Source of the DNA: UBA2279 sp034399355
Lineage (GTDB): Bacteria; Actinomycetota; Coriobacteriia; Anaerosomatales; Anaerosomataceae
Assembly (NCBI GenBank): GCA_034399355.1
Contig: JAXMMT010000032.1
Coordinates: forward strand, 1-64,000
Reading direction: 5' to 3'
DNA length: 64,000 nucleotides
Position numbers and translations under genes: made by a program. Numbering within the stretch: position 1 is the first letter of the stretch; each line of letters begins with the position of its first letter. Shown piece by piece: positions 42,076 to 50,402 of this stretch. The notes under the pieces were generated by a model. The model ran no database searches. It was given only the letters and a program-made list of their open reading frames with translations, and was not told the DNA's origin.

Positions 42076-42438
42076 ATGACTCGAAGCGACCGCATACTGG
42101 CGCTCGTGATCGGTGTACTGGCCGTGGTGGCTATTCCTTTGATTGCTGCTGCGTCGGTTCAGGGTGGCGATAGTGTAGTAGTGACAGGTCCTGGTGGACG
42201 AACGGTCCTCGAACTCGGAGTCGATAGGACCGTGGTCGTTGACGGGCTGTGCGGCGGCGTTGTTGTCCAGGTGTCTCAAGGTTCTGTGCGCGTGACGGAC
42301 TCTACGTGTCCGGACAGAGTGTGCGTGCACAGCGCTGCCGTCGACTCTCACGGTGGTGTCATCGCCTGCGTGCCCAACGGCGTGACGGTCGTTGTCTGTG
42401 GCGATGGAGAGCGAGGTCTCGATGCGGTCGTCCGCTGA
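42076..42438 (+). CDS. NusG domain II-containing membrane-anchored protein
   Basis: A 120-residue protein with an N-terminal helix (about 8-28) and an extracytoplasmic NusG-II-like beta domain. VRVTDSTCPDRVCVHSAAV and GVIACVPNGVTVVV give the CPxxxCVH and C patterns usual for this family next to rnf genes and Gx-family genes. Its role is not established; an accessory or assembly role in Rnf or flavinylation is inferred from neighbourhood. It overlaps the next gene by 17 bases. Confidence 0.85.
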   Translation: MTRSDRILALVIGVLAVVAIPLIAAASVQGGDSVVVTGPGGRTVLELGVDRTVVVDGLCGGVVVQVSQGSVRVTDSTCPDRVCVHSAAVDSHGGVIACVPNGVTVVVCGDGERGLDAVVR

Positions 42439-42970
42439 GGTATCGCCGCGCCTGCGCACCGTGTCTACGGTCGCTTCCCGGCGTGTGGCCCTCGGGGGCA
42501 TGCTTCTGGTGTGCGCGGTCGCGCTTGGACTTATCGAATCCTGGTTGCTGGCCTGGTCCCCTGTGCCGTGGCTTCGGCTGGGCCTCGCAAACATTGCCGT
42601 GGTAGTGGCGCTCTCGTGCATCGGTCCCCGCTCTGCGTTCACGGTGAGTCTTTTGCGCGTGGCACTCGTGGGTGTAGCTGCGGGCACGCTGTTCGGGCCG
42701 GGTACGCTACTTGCGGTGTCTGGCGCGGTGTGTGCTTTCGGAGCGATGGTAGCTGTGCGGGCTGCAGGGCCGCGCTTCTCGGTAGTCGGTTGGTCGATTG
42801 CCGGCGCATCAGCCCACGTCGTCGGTCAGTTCGTTGCAGCAGCGGTTGTCACCGGCTCGCCTGCGCTCCTCTCTCTCGTTCCCCTGTCGGTTCTTGCGAG
42901 CCTCTTCCTCGGCGTCGCGACCGGGCTTATTGCCCGGCCCCTCATCTCCCGCGTGATGTCCGCGGCCTGA
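42422..42970 (+). CDS. Gx transporter family / heptaprenyl-diphosphate-synthase-component-I-like membrane protein
   Basis: A 182-residue protein with about five helices. ALGLIESWLLAWSPVPWLRLGLANI is the N-terminal hallmark of the family annotated as Gx transporter or Hpre_diP_synt_I. It regularly sits after the NusG-II gene downstream of rnf. ATG 42422 is preferred for GCGAGG just upstream; earlier in-frame starts exist at 42392 and 42404. Whether it transports a flavin or isoprenoid precursor is unknown. Confidence 0.82.
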   Translation: MRSSAEVSPRLRTVSTVASRRVALGGMLLVCAVALGLIESWLLAWSPVPWLRLGLANIAVVVALSCIGPRSAFTVSLLRVALVGVAAGTLFGPGTLLAVSGAVCAFGAMVAVRAAGPRFSVVGWSIAGASAHVVGQFVAAAVVTGSPALLSLVPLSVLASLFLGVATGLIARPLISRVMSAA

Positions 42971-42989
42971 GAAGAGAAGGGGGCGCTTG

Positions 42990-43652
42990 ATGGCGCCACG
43001 ACTGCTAGGAAGATCGATCGACGCTCGGACACTCGTGCTTGAGGGGCGCGCCGATTCCGTCGCTGACGCCGCTTTGATCTCGGTCGTGCTCGGTTGTTCC
43101 GAGGAAGAGGTCGTGCGAGACATCCTCGTAGAGTATCCGATGCCGGACGCGCTCTGGCGGGTCTCGGCGGAGGACTTGACGTCACGTCACGGTGTTGGTC
43201 CCGCAGCAGCAGCTCGTCTCTTGGCTTCGTTGGAGATGGGCCGCCGGTGGGCTTCGTGGCCGGGTAGCAAACGTCCTGTGATCGCTACTCCCGAGGACGT
43301 GGTGCGCATCTGTGGCCCGCAGTTCAGAGGACTCGATCGTGAGCACTTCTGGGCGTTGGCTCTTAACACGAAGAACCAGCTGGTGCGTATCGTGGAGGTC
43401 TCAATAGGCAGTCTGAACGCGTCGATCGTCCATCCGCGTGAGCTGTACAAGGAGGCAATCCGCCTGTCGGCGGCCTCGATCGTTGTCGTGCACAACCACC
43501 CGAGTGGGGACCCCACACCGTCGAGTGCTGATCTGCAGCTGACGCGCAGGCTCATCAAGGCGGGTGATGTGATAGGTATCGAGCTTCTCGACCACGTGAT
43601 TATCGGAGACGGTGGCGCGCACGCCAGCATTCGAGATCTCGGTCTTATGTAG
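42990..43652 (+). CDS. radC: RadC family JAB-domain protein
   Basis: A 220-residue protein with an N-terminal helix-hairpin-helix region (LTSRHGVGPAAAARLLASLE) and a C-terminal JAB/MPN metalloprotease-like domain, including HNHPSGDPTPSSAD with zinc ligands. Historically labelled DNA repair, but its role remains unclear. ATG 42990 has AAGGGGG upstream; an adjacent TTG adds one residue. It lies between the rnf accessory genes and mreB, the common radC-mreB neighbourhood. Confidence 0.93.
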   Translation: MAPRLLGRSIDARTLVLEGRADSVADAALISVVLGCSEEEVVRDILVEYPMPDALWRVSAEDLTSRHGVGPAAAARLLASLEMGRRWASWPGSKRPVIATPEDVVRICGPQFRGLDREHFWALALNTKNQLVRIVEVSIGSLNASIVHPRELYKEAIRLSAASIVVVHNHPSGDPTPSSADLQLTRRLIKAGDVIGIELLDHVIIGDGGAHASIRDLGLM

Positions 43653-43677
43653 GCAAACACATACAACGACCTGCGGT

Positions 43678-43688
43678 GTTGTTATACT
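43678..43688 (+). promoter_or_regulatory. Extended -10 promoter in the radC-mreB gap
   Basis: TGTTATACT, an extended -10 (TG-N-TATACT), lies 26-36 bases past the radC stop with no good -35. It would start a leader that meets a terminator at 43755-43788 before mreB. Confidence 0.4.
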
Positions 43689-43754
43689 GGTCGCGAGCTT
43701 CGACCGGACGATGCGGGGTGCTGTGCTAGACTTGCCACGATGTGCGGACGCGAC

Positions 43755-43788
43755 CGCGCGGCAGCGGACGGTTGCCGCGCGTTCTTTT
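43755..43788 (+). terminator. Intrinsic terminator between radC and mreB
   Basis: Nine-base stem CGCGCGGCA (43755-43763) with TGCCGCGCG (43773-43781), loop GCGGACGGT, then TTCTTTT. It is 103 bases past radC and 66 bases before mreB. It may end the rnf-radC transcript or attenuate mreB. Confidence 0.75.
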
Positions 43789-43853
43789 GCTTACCCAGTA
43801 AGATGGGCCGAGCGCTTGCGACGACGGTGTCGCGGCGTCGAAAGGAGAGCGAC

Positions 43854-44894
43854 TTGTCGCTTGTAGATATGTTCTTCAACTCCTGGGGCGGCGATATGGC
43901 CGTTGACCTCGGCACGGCGAACACGCTCGTGTCAGTTCGTGGTCGCGGCATTGTGCTGATCGAGCCGTCAGTCGTTGCCGTAGAGAAGGATACGAAGCGG
44001 GTGCTCGCGGTGGGCATCGACGCAAAGCGCATGCTCGGTCGGACGCCCGGGTCCATTGTCGCCATTCGGCCGCTCAAAGACGGCGTCATCGCCGACTTCG
44101 AGGTGACCGAAGCGATGCTACGGTACTTCATCAACAAGATGCGCGTGAAGCGCTTCCCGTGGCAGCCCAAGCCGCGTGTGGTCGTGTGCGTCCCGTCCGG
44201 CGTGACCGAGGTCGAGAAGCGCGCCGTGTTTGAGGCGACCATGCAGGCAGGCGCTCGCAGCGCCTACCTGATCGAGGAACCGATGGCCGCGGCGATCGGC
44301 GCCGGTCTGCCTATCCAGGAGCCTACTGGCAATATGGTCGTCGACATCGGTGGCGGTACGACAGAAGTGGCCGTCATCTCGCTTGGCGGCATTGTCGTGG
44401 CACAGTCCATCCGCATCGGCGGCGACGAGTTCGACGAAGCGATCATCGCGCACATCAAGAAGGAGTACAACGTCCTGATCGGTGAACGTACCGCCGAGGA
44501 GATCAAGATTGAGATCGGGTCAGCGTTCCCACTGGCCGATGAACTTGATGCCGAAGTTCGCGGACGAGACCTCTTGACGGGTTTGCCCCGCACGATACAG
44601 CTCTCCTCCGAGGAGATCCGTACGGCGGTTGAGGAGCCCACCGCTGCTATTGTCGCCGCAATCAAGGGCACACTCGAGAAGACGCCGCCAGAGTTGGCCG
44701 GTGACATTATGGAGTACGGAATCGTTCTGACCGGCGGCGGCGCGCTTCTGAAGGCCATTGATGATCGCTTGCGCTATGAGACCGGAATGCCCGTGCACGT
44801 TTCGGAGAACGCACTTATCAACGTCGTGCTCGGTTCGGCCATGGCCCTGGAGGAGATCGACGTCCTCAAGAAGGTCCTCACGGTCTCGCGGTAG
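43854..44894 (+). CDS. mreB: Rod-shape-determining actin homologue MreB
   Basis: A 346-residue actin-like ATPase that forms membrane-associated filaments organising elongation of the side wall. Phosphate motif 1 is MAVDLGTANTLVSV, phosphate 2 is VVDIGGGTTEVAVIS and the adenosine motif is GIVLTGGGALLKAID. TTG 43854 is chosen because AAAGGAG lies seven bases upstream and the preceding open frame covers the terminator. It heads the mreB-mreC-mreD-mrdA-rodA elongasome run. Confidence 0.95.
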   Translation: MSLVDMFFNSWGGDMAVDLGTANTLVSVRGRGIVLIEPSVVAVEKDTKRVLAVGIDAKRMLGRTPGSIVAIRPLKDGVIADFEVTEAMLRYFINKMRVKRFPWQPKPRVVVCVPSGVTEVEKRAVFEATMQAGARSAYLIEEPMAAAIGAGLPIQEPTGNMVVDIGGGTTEVAVISLGGIVVAQSIRIGGDEFDEAIIAHIKKEYNVLIGERTAEEIKIEIGSAFPLADELDAEVRGRDLLTGLPRTIQLSSEEIRTAVEEPTAAIVAAIKGTLEKTPPELAGDIMEYGIVLTGGGALLKAIDDRLRYETGMPVHVSENALINVVLGSAMALEEIDVLKKVLTVSR

Positions 44895-44911
44895 ACTGGG
44901 AGGCGGATGCC

Positions 44912-45775
44912 ATGAAGGTCACTCTGCAGGACTCGAAACGCGGCAACCCCGTGTTGCTTATCGCGCTGATCGTGGCGTCGCTTGTCCTGGTGACCGTGTA
45001 CTTCCGCGAGGGAGACAGTGGCATCGTTCACAAGATGCGGAGCGGGGTGCTCGAAGTCGTCGCTCCGCTCGAGAAAGTCGGCGATGCGATCGCATCGCCG
45101 TTCGAAGCGATGGGCGGATGGTTCTCGAATCTCGCCGTCTCGCGCGAAGACCTCGATGCGCTGCGCGCTCAGAACGATGAGCTGCGCGCGCGTTTGGCCG
45201 AGCTCGAGGAGGCGCGCCAGGAGAACGAGCGTTTGCGACAGCTCGTCGAGTTTGCCGAGGAGCGCAAGTTCACCAAACTCGGGGCGCGAGTCATCGGTCG
45301 ACCGACAAGCTCGTGGGACGGCGTCATCACCATCGACCGCGGTTCGGTCGACGGTGTCGAGGCGGGTATGTCCGTGCTTGCGCCGCAGGGGCTTCTCGGC
45401 CAGGTGTTCGAGGTATCGAGTCATGCGGCCAAGGTACGGCTCATTACTGATCAGCGCAGCGGCGTTGCGGCGATGGTGCAATCCACACGTGTGACCGGTG
45501 TCGTGAAGGGCTCTATCGATGGCGGGCTGACGCTCGATTTCGTCTCCACCGAAGAGGCGCCGGTCGCCGGCGATGTGATCATCACCTCCGGCTTGGGCGG
45601 CGTGTACCCGAAGGGGCTTGTGGTAGGCGATGTCGTCTCGGTTGAAGAGCGCCGAGGTGCGCTGTTCCCGCGTATCAAGCTGGTATCGCGAGTCGTGGTT
45701 GGACAGCTCGAGGAAGTGCTGATTCTAGTAGGTGTGGTCGTTGAGGCCGACGCGAAAGGCGGAGATGGCGAGTGA
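44912..45775 (+). CDS. mreC: Cell shape protein MreC
   Basis: A 287-residue bitopic protein: cytoplasmic tail, membrane helix at about 12-32, a coiled coil at about 78-112 (DLDALRAQNDELRARLAELE) and a C-terminal double beta-barrel domain (VIGRPTSSWDGVITIDRGS and later). It links MreB to PBP2. Stop overlaps mreD by four bases. Confidence 0.94.
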   Translation: MKVTLQDSKRGNPVLLIALIVASLVLVTVYFREGDSGIVHKMRSGVLEVVAPLEKVGDAIASPFEAMGGWFSNLAVSREDLDALRAQNDELRARLAELEEARQENERLRQLVEFAEERKFTKLGARVIGRPTSSWDGVITIDRGSVDGVEAGMSVLAPQGLLGQVFEVSSHAAKVRLITDQRSGVAAMVQSTRVTGVVKGSIDGGLTLDFVSTEEAPVAGDVIITSGLGGVYPKGLVVGDVVSVEERRGALFPRIKLVSRVVVGQLEEVLILVGVVVEADAKGGDGE

Positions 45776-46284
45776 ACCGTTTCTGGGTGACAGCCGGCGC
45801 AATCCTCGCTGCGATCATCGCGCAGGTCGCGTTCGCGCCACACGTCGCGCTGCTCGGAGTGGTTCCCTGCTTCCCGGTGCTGGTCGTCATCACGCTCGCA
45901 GTCGTGGAGGGCCCTGAAGTGGGCGCCGTCTCCGGCTTCGCCGGGGGGTTGGCACTCGATCTTCTCGGAACTTCCCCGGTCGGCGTGTGGGCGCTCGTTC
46001 TTGTCGTGGTCGGCTACCTTGCCGGTCTTCTGCAGGAGAACATCTTCGCTGAGGGATGGCTGATGCCGGTCACCGTGGCCATCGTTGCCGGGATACTCGC
46101 CGAGCTGTCGTACCTGGTTGTGCTGCAGGTGCTCGGGTCCGGTCCTGCGTTCTGGCAGTCCGTGTGGACCGTGGTGTTGCCACGCGCCGTGTATAATACC
46201 GTGCTGGCTCTGCTGTTGTACCCCTGGTTGGCGCGCTTCTTGCGTTCCGACCGGTCAATGAAGTCGTTCCGTCGGTTCGCATGA
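45772..46284 (+). CDS. mreD: Rod shape-determining protein MreD
   Basis: A 170-residue protein with five or six membrane helices and the family features GAVSGFAGGLALDLLGTSPVG and LPRAVYNTVLALLLYPW. It starts with GTG overlapping the mreC stop. Confidence 0.92.
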   Translation: MNRFWVTAGAILAAIIAQVAFAPHVALLGVVPCFPVLVVITLAVVEGPEVGAVSGFAGGLALDLLGTSPVGVWALVLVVVGYLAGLLQENIFAEGWLMPVTVAIVAGILAELSYLVVLQVLGSGPAFWQSVWTVVLPRAVYNTVLALLLYPWLARFLRSDRSMKSFRRFA

Positions 46285-46339
46285 TCCGCTGGTCAGTGTG
46301 CGGCGTTCGTGGCGGGTTTGCCTCCGGGAGTTGCTCTCT

Positions 46340-48262
46340 ATGAGTACGTACCGTCAGGAACTCAAGTCGCGTTTCGCGGCACTTGGCATCGTTGTCATCG
46401 TCGTACTGGCTGCGCTGCTCGTACGCCTGTGGACCATGCAGGTATTGCAGGGCGAGTCCTATGCAGCGCAGGCCGAGAACAACCGCGTGCGCGAAATATC
46501 GCTGGACGCGCCGCGCGGCTGTATCTACGACCGCAATGGTGTGCCGCTGGTGGTCAACCGTGCCGCTCTCGCGGTGAGTATCGACCCATCCGAGGACAGC
46601 GTGCGGCTTCTGCTGATTCGCTTGCAGAATTCCGACAGTAGCGATGACCCCACAAAGCGGGAGATCGAGGAGCGCTTTGGTGCGCTCGGCGATCTTGTCG
46701 GCATGACGGCTTCCGAGGTGTGGGAGAAGGTCTCGGATACCCGCGTTGAAGCACTGCGTCCGAGGGTCGTAGCGGTCGATGTGTCCATCGAGGTTGTCTC
46801 TCAACTTGCCGAGCGACAGACGGATTTCCCCGCTGTACAGGTCGATGAGGTTGCTCTGCGGGAGTACCCGCAGGGTGATCTTGCGGCACATCTGCTCGGC
46901 TACACCGGCGAGATCTCGGAGGAGGAGTTCGCTGGCAGCGACGCGAGTGCCGGTTACGAGCTCGGCGACATCGTGGGGAAGACGGGTGTCGAGGCGCAGT
47001 ACGAGAACGTCTTGCAGGGCGACAAAGGCTGGCGCCGCATTGAAGTGAACGCATCCGGCAAGGCGCAGCGGGTCGTGAGCGAGCAGCAGCCTATTCCCGG
47101 GCGAGACGTCAGACTCACCATCGATATCGAGGTCCAGCGTGTGGCCAGGGAGGCGCTCTCTGACGCGTTCGCCGAGGCGCATCGTCAGGGCTTCCCAAGC
47201 GCGAAGGCCGGTGCTGCGGTCGTCTTGGACCTTCAGACCGGGGAGGTTATCGCCATGACGAGCGCTCCCATATATGACCCGTCGATCTTCCTCGGACCAA
47301 TTTCGAACGCGGTGTGGCAGAAGCTGACGGATGAGGCGAGTGAATACCCGATCAACAACAGGGCCATCATGTCGGCGTATCCGCCAGCATCGACGTTCAA
47401 GGTCATCACGGGTCTGGCGGGCCTCGAATATGGGGTGACCTACGAGAACAAGATGTACACGTGCCGGGGTAAGTGGACAGAGATGGGCGAGCAGTGGCCG
47501 AAGTGGTGTTGGAACCACTCTGGTCATGGGACGATCTCGTTTCGCACAGGCATCGAGAAGTCCTGCGACACCGTCTTCTACGAGATCGGTTACGAGTTCT
47601 ACAAGCGCAAGCAGGAGGAGTTGCAGGCGATGGCCCGCAGCTTCGGTTTGGGAGCGAAGCTCGGCATAGACCTTCCTGGCGAGGTCGGGGGCCGCATTCC
47701 TGATGCCGCGTGGAAGGAAGAGTTCAATGCGAACTACCCGGAGTACCAGATGTGGCTCCCGGGGGACACGGTCAACATGGCCATCGGTCAGGGAGACCTG
47801 CTCATGTCGCCCCTGCAGTTGGCCGCCGTCTACGGTGGGATTGGCAACGGCGGCAAGGTCATGACCCCGCACGTGCTGCTGGAGGTGCTACCGGGGGTGG
47901 GCGAGGATGCGAAGCCCTACGAGCCGACGGTCGCGGCAACCGCCGACGTGAGTGATGCGAGTCTCGCTGTCATGAAGCGCGCGCTGGTCGATGTGATCAC
48001 CGAAGGTACGGGTCAAGGTTCGTTCCGCGGCTTCGGGGAGACAGTCGCGGGCAAGACGGGTACCGCTGAGGTGGCTGGCAAGGACGACTATGCGTGGTTT
48101 GCGGCGTTCGCTCCGGCCGGACAGCCTCGGTACGCTGTTGCTGTCGTGATCGAGCAGGGTGGACATGGCGGGTCGGTCGCAGGCCCCGCCGCGCGACAGA
48201 TACTCGCGCAGCTCTTCGGCCTAAAGGTCGAGCAGGTCCACACGACTGACGAGTCGAGGTAG
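46340..48262 (+). CDS. mrdA: Penicillin-binding protein 2 (elongation transpeptidase)
   Basis: A 640-residue class B PBP that cross-links peptidoglycan in the elongasome. N-terminal helix at about 10-32, pedestal domain with RGCIYDRNGVPLVVN, and transpeptidase domain with SxxK as PPASTFK, the second motif SCD in IEKSCDTVFY and KTG in VAGKTGTAEV. ATG 46340 (MSTYRQEL) is chosen over the longer frame because it starts the usual cytoplasmic tail, with CGGGAG upstream. Followed two bases later by rodA. Confidence 0.94.
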   Translation: MSTYRQELKSRFAALGIVVIVVLAALLVRLWTMQVLQGESYAAQAENNRVREISLDAPRGCIYDRNGVPLVVNRAALAVSIDPSEDSVRLLLIRLQNSDSSDDPTKREIEERFGALGDLVGMTASEVWEKVSDTRVEALRPRVVAVDVSIEVVSQLAERQTDFPAVQVDEVALREYPQGDLAAHLLGYTGEISEEEFAGSDASAGYELGDIVGKTGVEAQYENVLQGDKGWRRIEVNASGKAQRVVSEQQPIPGRDVRLTIDIEVQRVAREALSDAFAEAHRQGFPSAKAGAAVVLDLQTGEVIAMTSAPIYDPSIFLGPISNAVWQKLTDEASEYPINNRAIMSAYPPASTFKVITGLAGLEYGVTYENKMYTCRGKWTEMGEQWPKWCWNHSGHGTISFRTGIEKSCDTVFYEIGYEFYKRKQEELQAMARSFGLGAKLGIDLPGEVGGRIPDAAWKEEFNANYPEYQMWLPGDTVNMAIGQGDLLMSPLQLAAVYGGIGNGGKVMTPHVLLEVLPGVGEDAKPYEPTVAATADVSDASLAVMKRALVDVITEGTGQGSFRGFGETVAGKTGTAEVAGKDDYAWFAAFAPAGQPRYAVAVVIEQGGHGGSVAGPAARQILAQLFGLKVEQVHTTDESR

Positions 48263-48264
48263 CG

Positions 48265-49407
48265 GTGGACAAGACTCCCTACAGGCGCTTTCGAAACGCC
48301 GTTAACCTGCCTCTGGCGGTCGGGACAATCGCGCTGCTCGTGTATGGCACCATCATGGTCGCGTCGGCCACGACCGGCATGGACGGCGGTATGCTGCGCA
48401 GGCAGCTCATAGGCATCGCGCTCGGCATGGTGCCGCTTGGTGTTGCCTGGCTGCTGGACTACAAGCTCCTGAAACACTGGACGGGCCCTTTGCTGGTGGC
48501 GCTAAGTATCCTCCTGATCAGTCCGCGCATTCCCGGTCTGGGTTATGAGGTTGGTGGCGCCGCATCGTGGCTGCAGGTCTTTGGTGTCCGCCTCTTCCAG
48601 CCTTCGGAGCCGGCAAAGCTCATCTTCATCGCGGTAATCGCAACGGCCGTGGCTGATTTCAAGGGGCATATCGAAAAACCGCGGGACATGCTGCGCGTGT
48701 TCTCGTATGTCGCTCTTGCGCTGGTGCTTATCCTCTTACAGCCCGACCTCGGTACGGGCCTTGTGTTCGTTGCGATCACGGCGGGCATACTGCTCGTCGG
48801 CGGGCTCAGGGCTCGCTGGTTCCTTGTGTTCGGGTTGGCCGCTGCCGTGACGGTTGCCGGCATACTGCTCGCTGACTCGGCGTTGGACACTATGGCGGGC
48901 AAGGACGTGGCGCTCAAGGACTACCAGAAGGACCGCCTGCTCGTGTTCGTGGACAATACGCGTGATCCGCAGGGAGCCGGGTACAACCTTGCACAGTCCA
49001 AGATCGCCGTCGGTTCAGGCGGGATCTCCGGCAAGGGTCTGGCCGCGGGCACGCAATCCAACCTGCACTTCCTGCCCGAGCGGCACACTGACTTCATCTT
49101 TGCGGTGCTCGGGGAGGAACTCGGCTTCATGGGCGCAGTGATTCTTCTCGGCCTGTACCTTGCGCTGCTGATTAGCGCGCTCGCAATCTCGACATCTTCA
49201 CGCGACCTGTACGGTGCGCTGATATGTGCGGGTATCATCAGTATGTGGGCGTTCCAGATACTGGAGAACATCGGCATGACCATCGGTATGATGCCGATCA
49301 CTGGCATCCCGCTGCCGTTCATGAGCTTCGGCAGCTCGGCCATGGTCACAAACCTTGGTGCCGTGGGGATGCTCTTGTCAGTCTGGTCGCGTCGGTACGG
49401 GACCTGA
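48265..49407 (+). CDS. rodA: SEDS glycosyltransferase RodA
   Basis: A 380-residue SEDS polymerase with ten predicted helices that extends glycan strands from lipid II together with PBP2. Motifs include WLQVFGVRLFQPSEPAKL, LLQPDLGTGLVF and GKGLAAGTQSNLHFLPERHTDFIFAVLGEE. GTG start directly after mrdA. Confidence 0.94.
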   Translation: MDKTPYRRFRNAVNLPLAVGTIALLVYGTIMVASATTGMDGGMLRRQLIGIALGMVPLGVAWLLDYKLLKHWTGPLLVALSILLISPRIPGLGYEVGGAASWLQVFGVRLFQPSEPAKLIFIAVIATAVADFKGHIEKPRDMLRVFSYVALALVLILLQPDLGTGLVFVAITAGILLVGGLRARWFLVFGLAAAVTVAGILLADSALDTMAGKDVALKDYQKDRLLVFVDNTRDPQGAGYNLAQSKIAVGSGGISGKGLAAGTQSNLHFLPERHTDFIFAVLGEELGFMGAVILLGLYLALLISALAISTSSRDLYGALICAGIISMWAFQILENIGMTIGMMPITGIPLPFMSFGSSAMVTNLGAVGMLLSVWSRRYGT

Positions 49408-49436
49408 TACGCCTGCCGAAGAGGAGATGATACGAC

Positions 49437-50402
49437 ATGGCGACACTGCCGGTTGACCTAAGAGACCTGCTGAAAGCTGGCAAACGACTGAGCCAGGACC
49501 GGGACCTGCCGGTTCGCATCGCGGTGCTTATCGAGTTGGATGCGACGGATGAACTCATCGACGAGCTTCGCACGCAGTTGCGCCCGCGCACGAGTGGCGC
49601 CGCACTGCAGATCGAGGTCATCGAGCCCGGGAAGATGGTGCAGTTGGTCACCGACACTGACGCGGTGGTGTTCGTTTCCGGCAGCGGCACTGCCGGGCTT
49701 ACGGAGGCGATCGGCGTTCCCCGCCGGGCCGGCGTTGCCGCTGTGGTCGTGGGTCTGGGCGATGAGGCGCACGGCGACCGGCTGGCGGACCTGCTGCTGC
49801 AGCCCCTTGCGGATCTCATCGTGAAGTCGGACGTCGCGGAGGCCGTGGAAGGCCTGGGTGCCTGGCTTGCTGAGAAACTCCCGTCGAAGCGCCTCGCGCT
49901 GGCGCACAACTTCCCGTTCATGCGTCGAGCGGTGGCCGGAGAGGCCGTCAAGACGACCGCATGGCAAAACGGCCTCATCGGGGCGGTTGCCATTATCCCA
50001 GGCGCCGACATGCCGCTCATGACGGCGAACCAGGCCAAGATGCTGCTGCAGATCGCAGCGGCCTACGGCGAGACGCTCGGTGCCGACCGCATCAAGGAGC
50101 TCGCGGTGATAGTTGGAGGAGGTTTCACCTTCCGCGCGATCACCCGGCAGCTGCTCACCGTGGTGCCCGTCATGGGTTGGGCGGTCAAAGCCGGCGTTGG
50201 CTTCGGTGGAACCATCACGATGGGGAGAGCTGCCATCGCGTACTTCGAAGAGGGCGCTGATCTAGTGCAGGTAGCTGCGAAGCTGAAGGCCGGAACCGCA
50301 GCGCGTTTTCCGAGGGTACGCCACGCGGAGCTGAGCGCTGCGACCGCGGTGCAGCCCGAGCTACCGCTTACCATCCCGAGCGTGGAGACTGCCGTTGAGT
50401 GA
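49437..50402 (+). CDS. DUF697 (YcjF-like) domain protein
   Basis: A 321-residue protein. Residues 1-150 form an alpha/beta region that looks like a GTPase-less Rossmann-type domain (VRIAVLIELDATDELIDELR, VVFVSGSGTAG), and the C-terminal half matches DUF697: IGAVAIIPGADMPLMTANQAKML and VVGGGFTFRAITRQLLTVVPVMGW, with two or three membrane-associated helices. Function unknown. The next gene overlaps its stop by eight bases. Confidence 0.8.
   Translation: MATLPVDLRDLLKAGKRLSQDRDLPVRIAVLIELDATDELIDELRTQLRPRTSGAALQIEVIEPGKMVQLVTDTDAVVFVSGSGTAGLTEAIGVPRRAGVAAVVVGLGDEAHGDRLADLLLQPLADLIVKSDVAEAVEGLGAWLAEKLPSKRLALAHNFPFMRRAVAGEAVKTTAWQNGLIGAVAIIPGADMPLMTANQAKMLLQIAAAYGETLGADRIKELAVIVGGGFTFRAITRQLLTVVPVMGWAVKAGVGFGGTITMGRAAIAYFEEGADLVQVAAKLKAGTAARFPRVRHAELSAATAVQPELPLTIPSVETAVE

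Noticed and set aside
46070..47872. 600-codon minus-strand open frame opposite mreD and mrdA
   Set aside because: It is a shadow of the high-GC coding strand; mrdA carries all PBP2 motifs and the antisense product has none.
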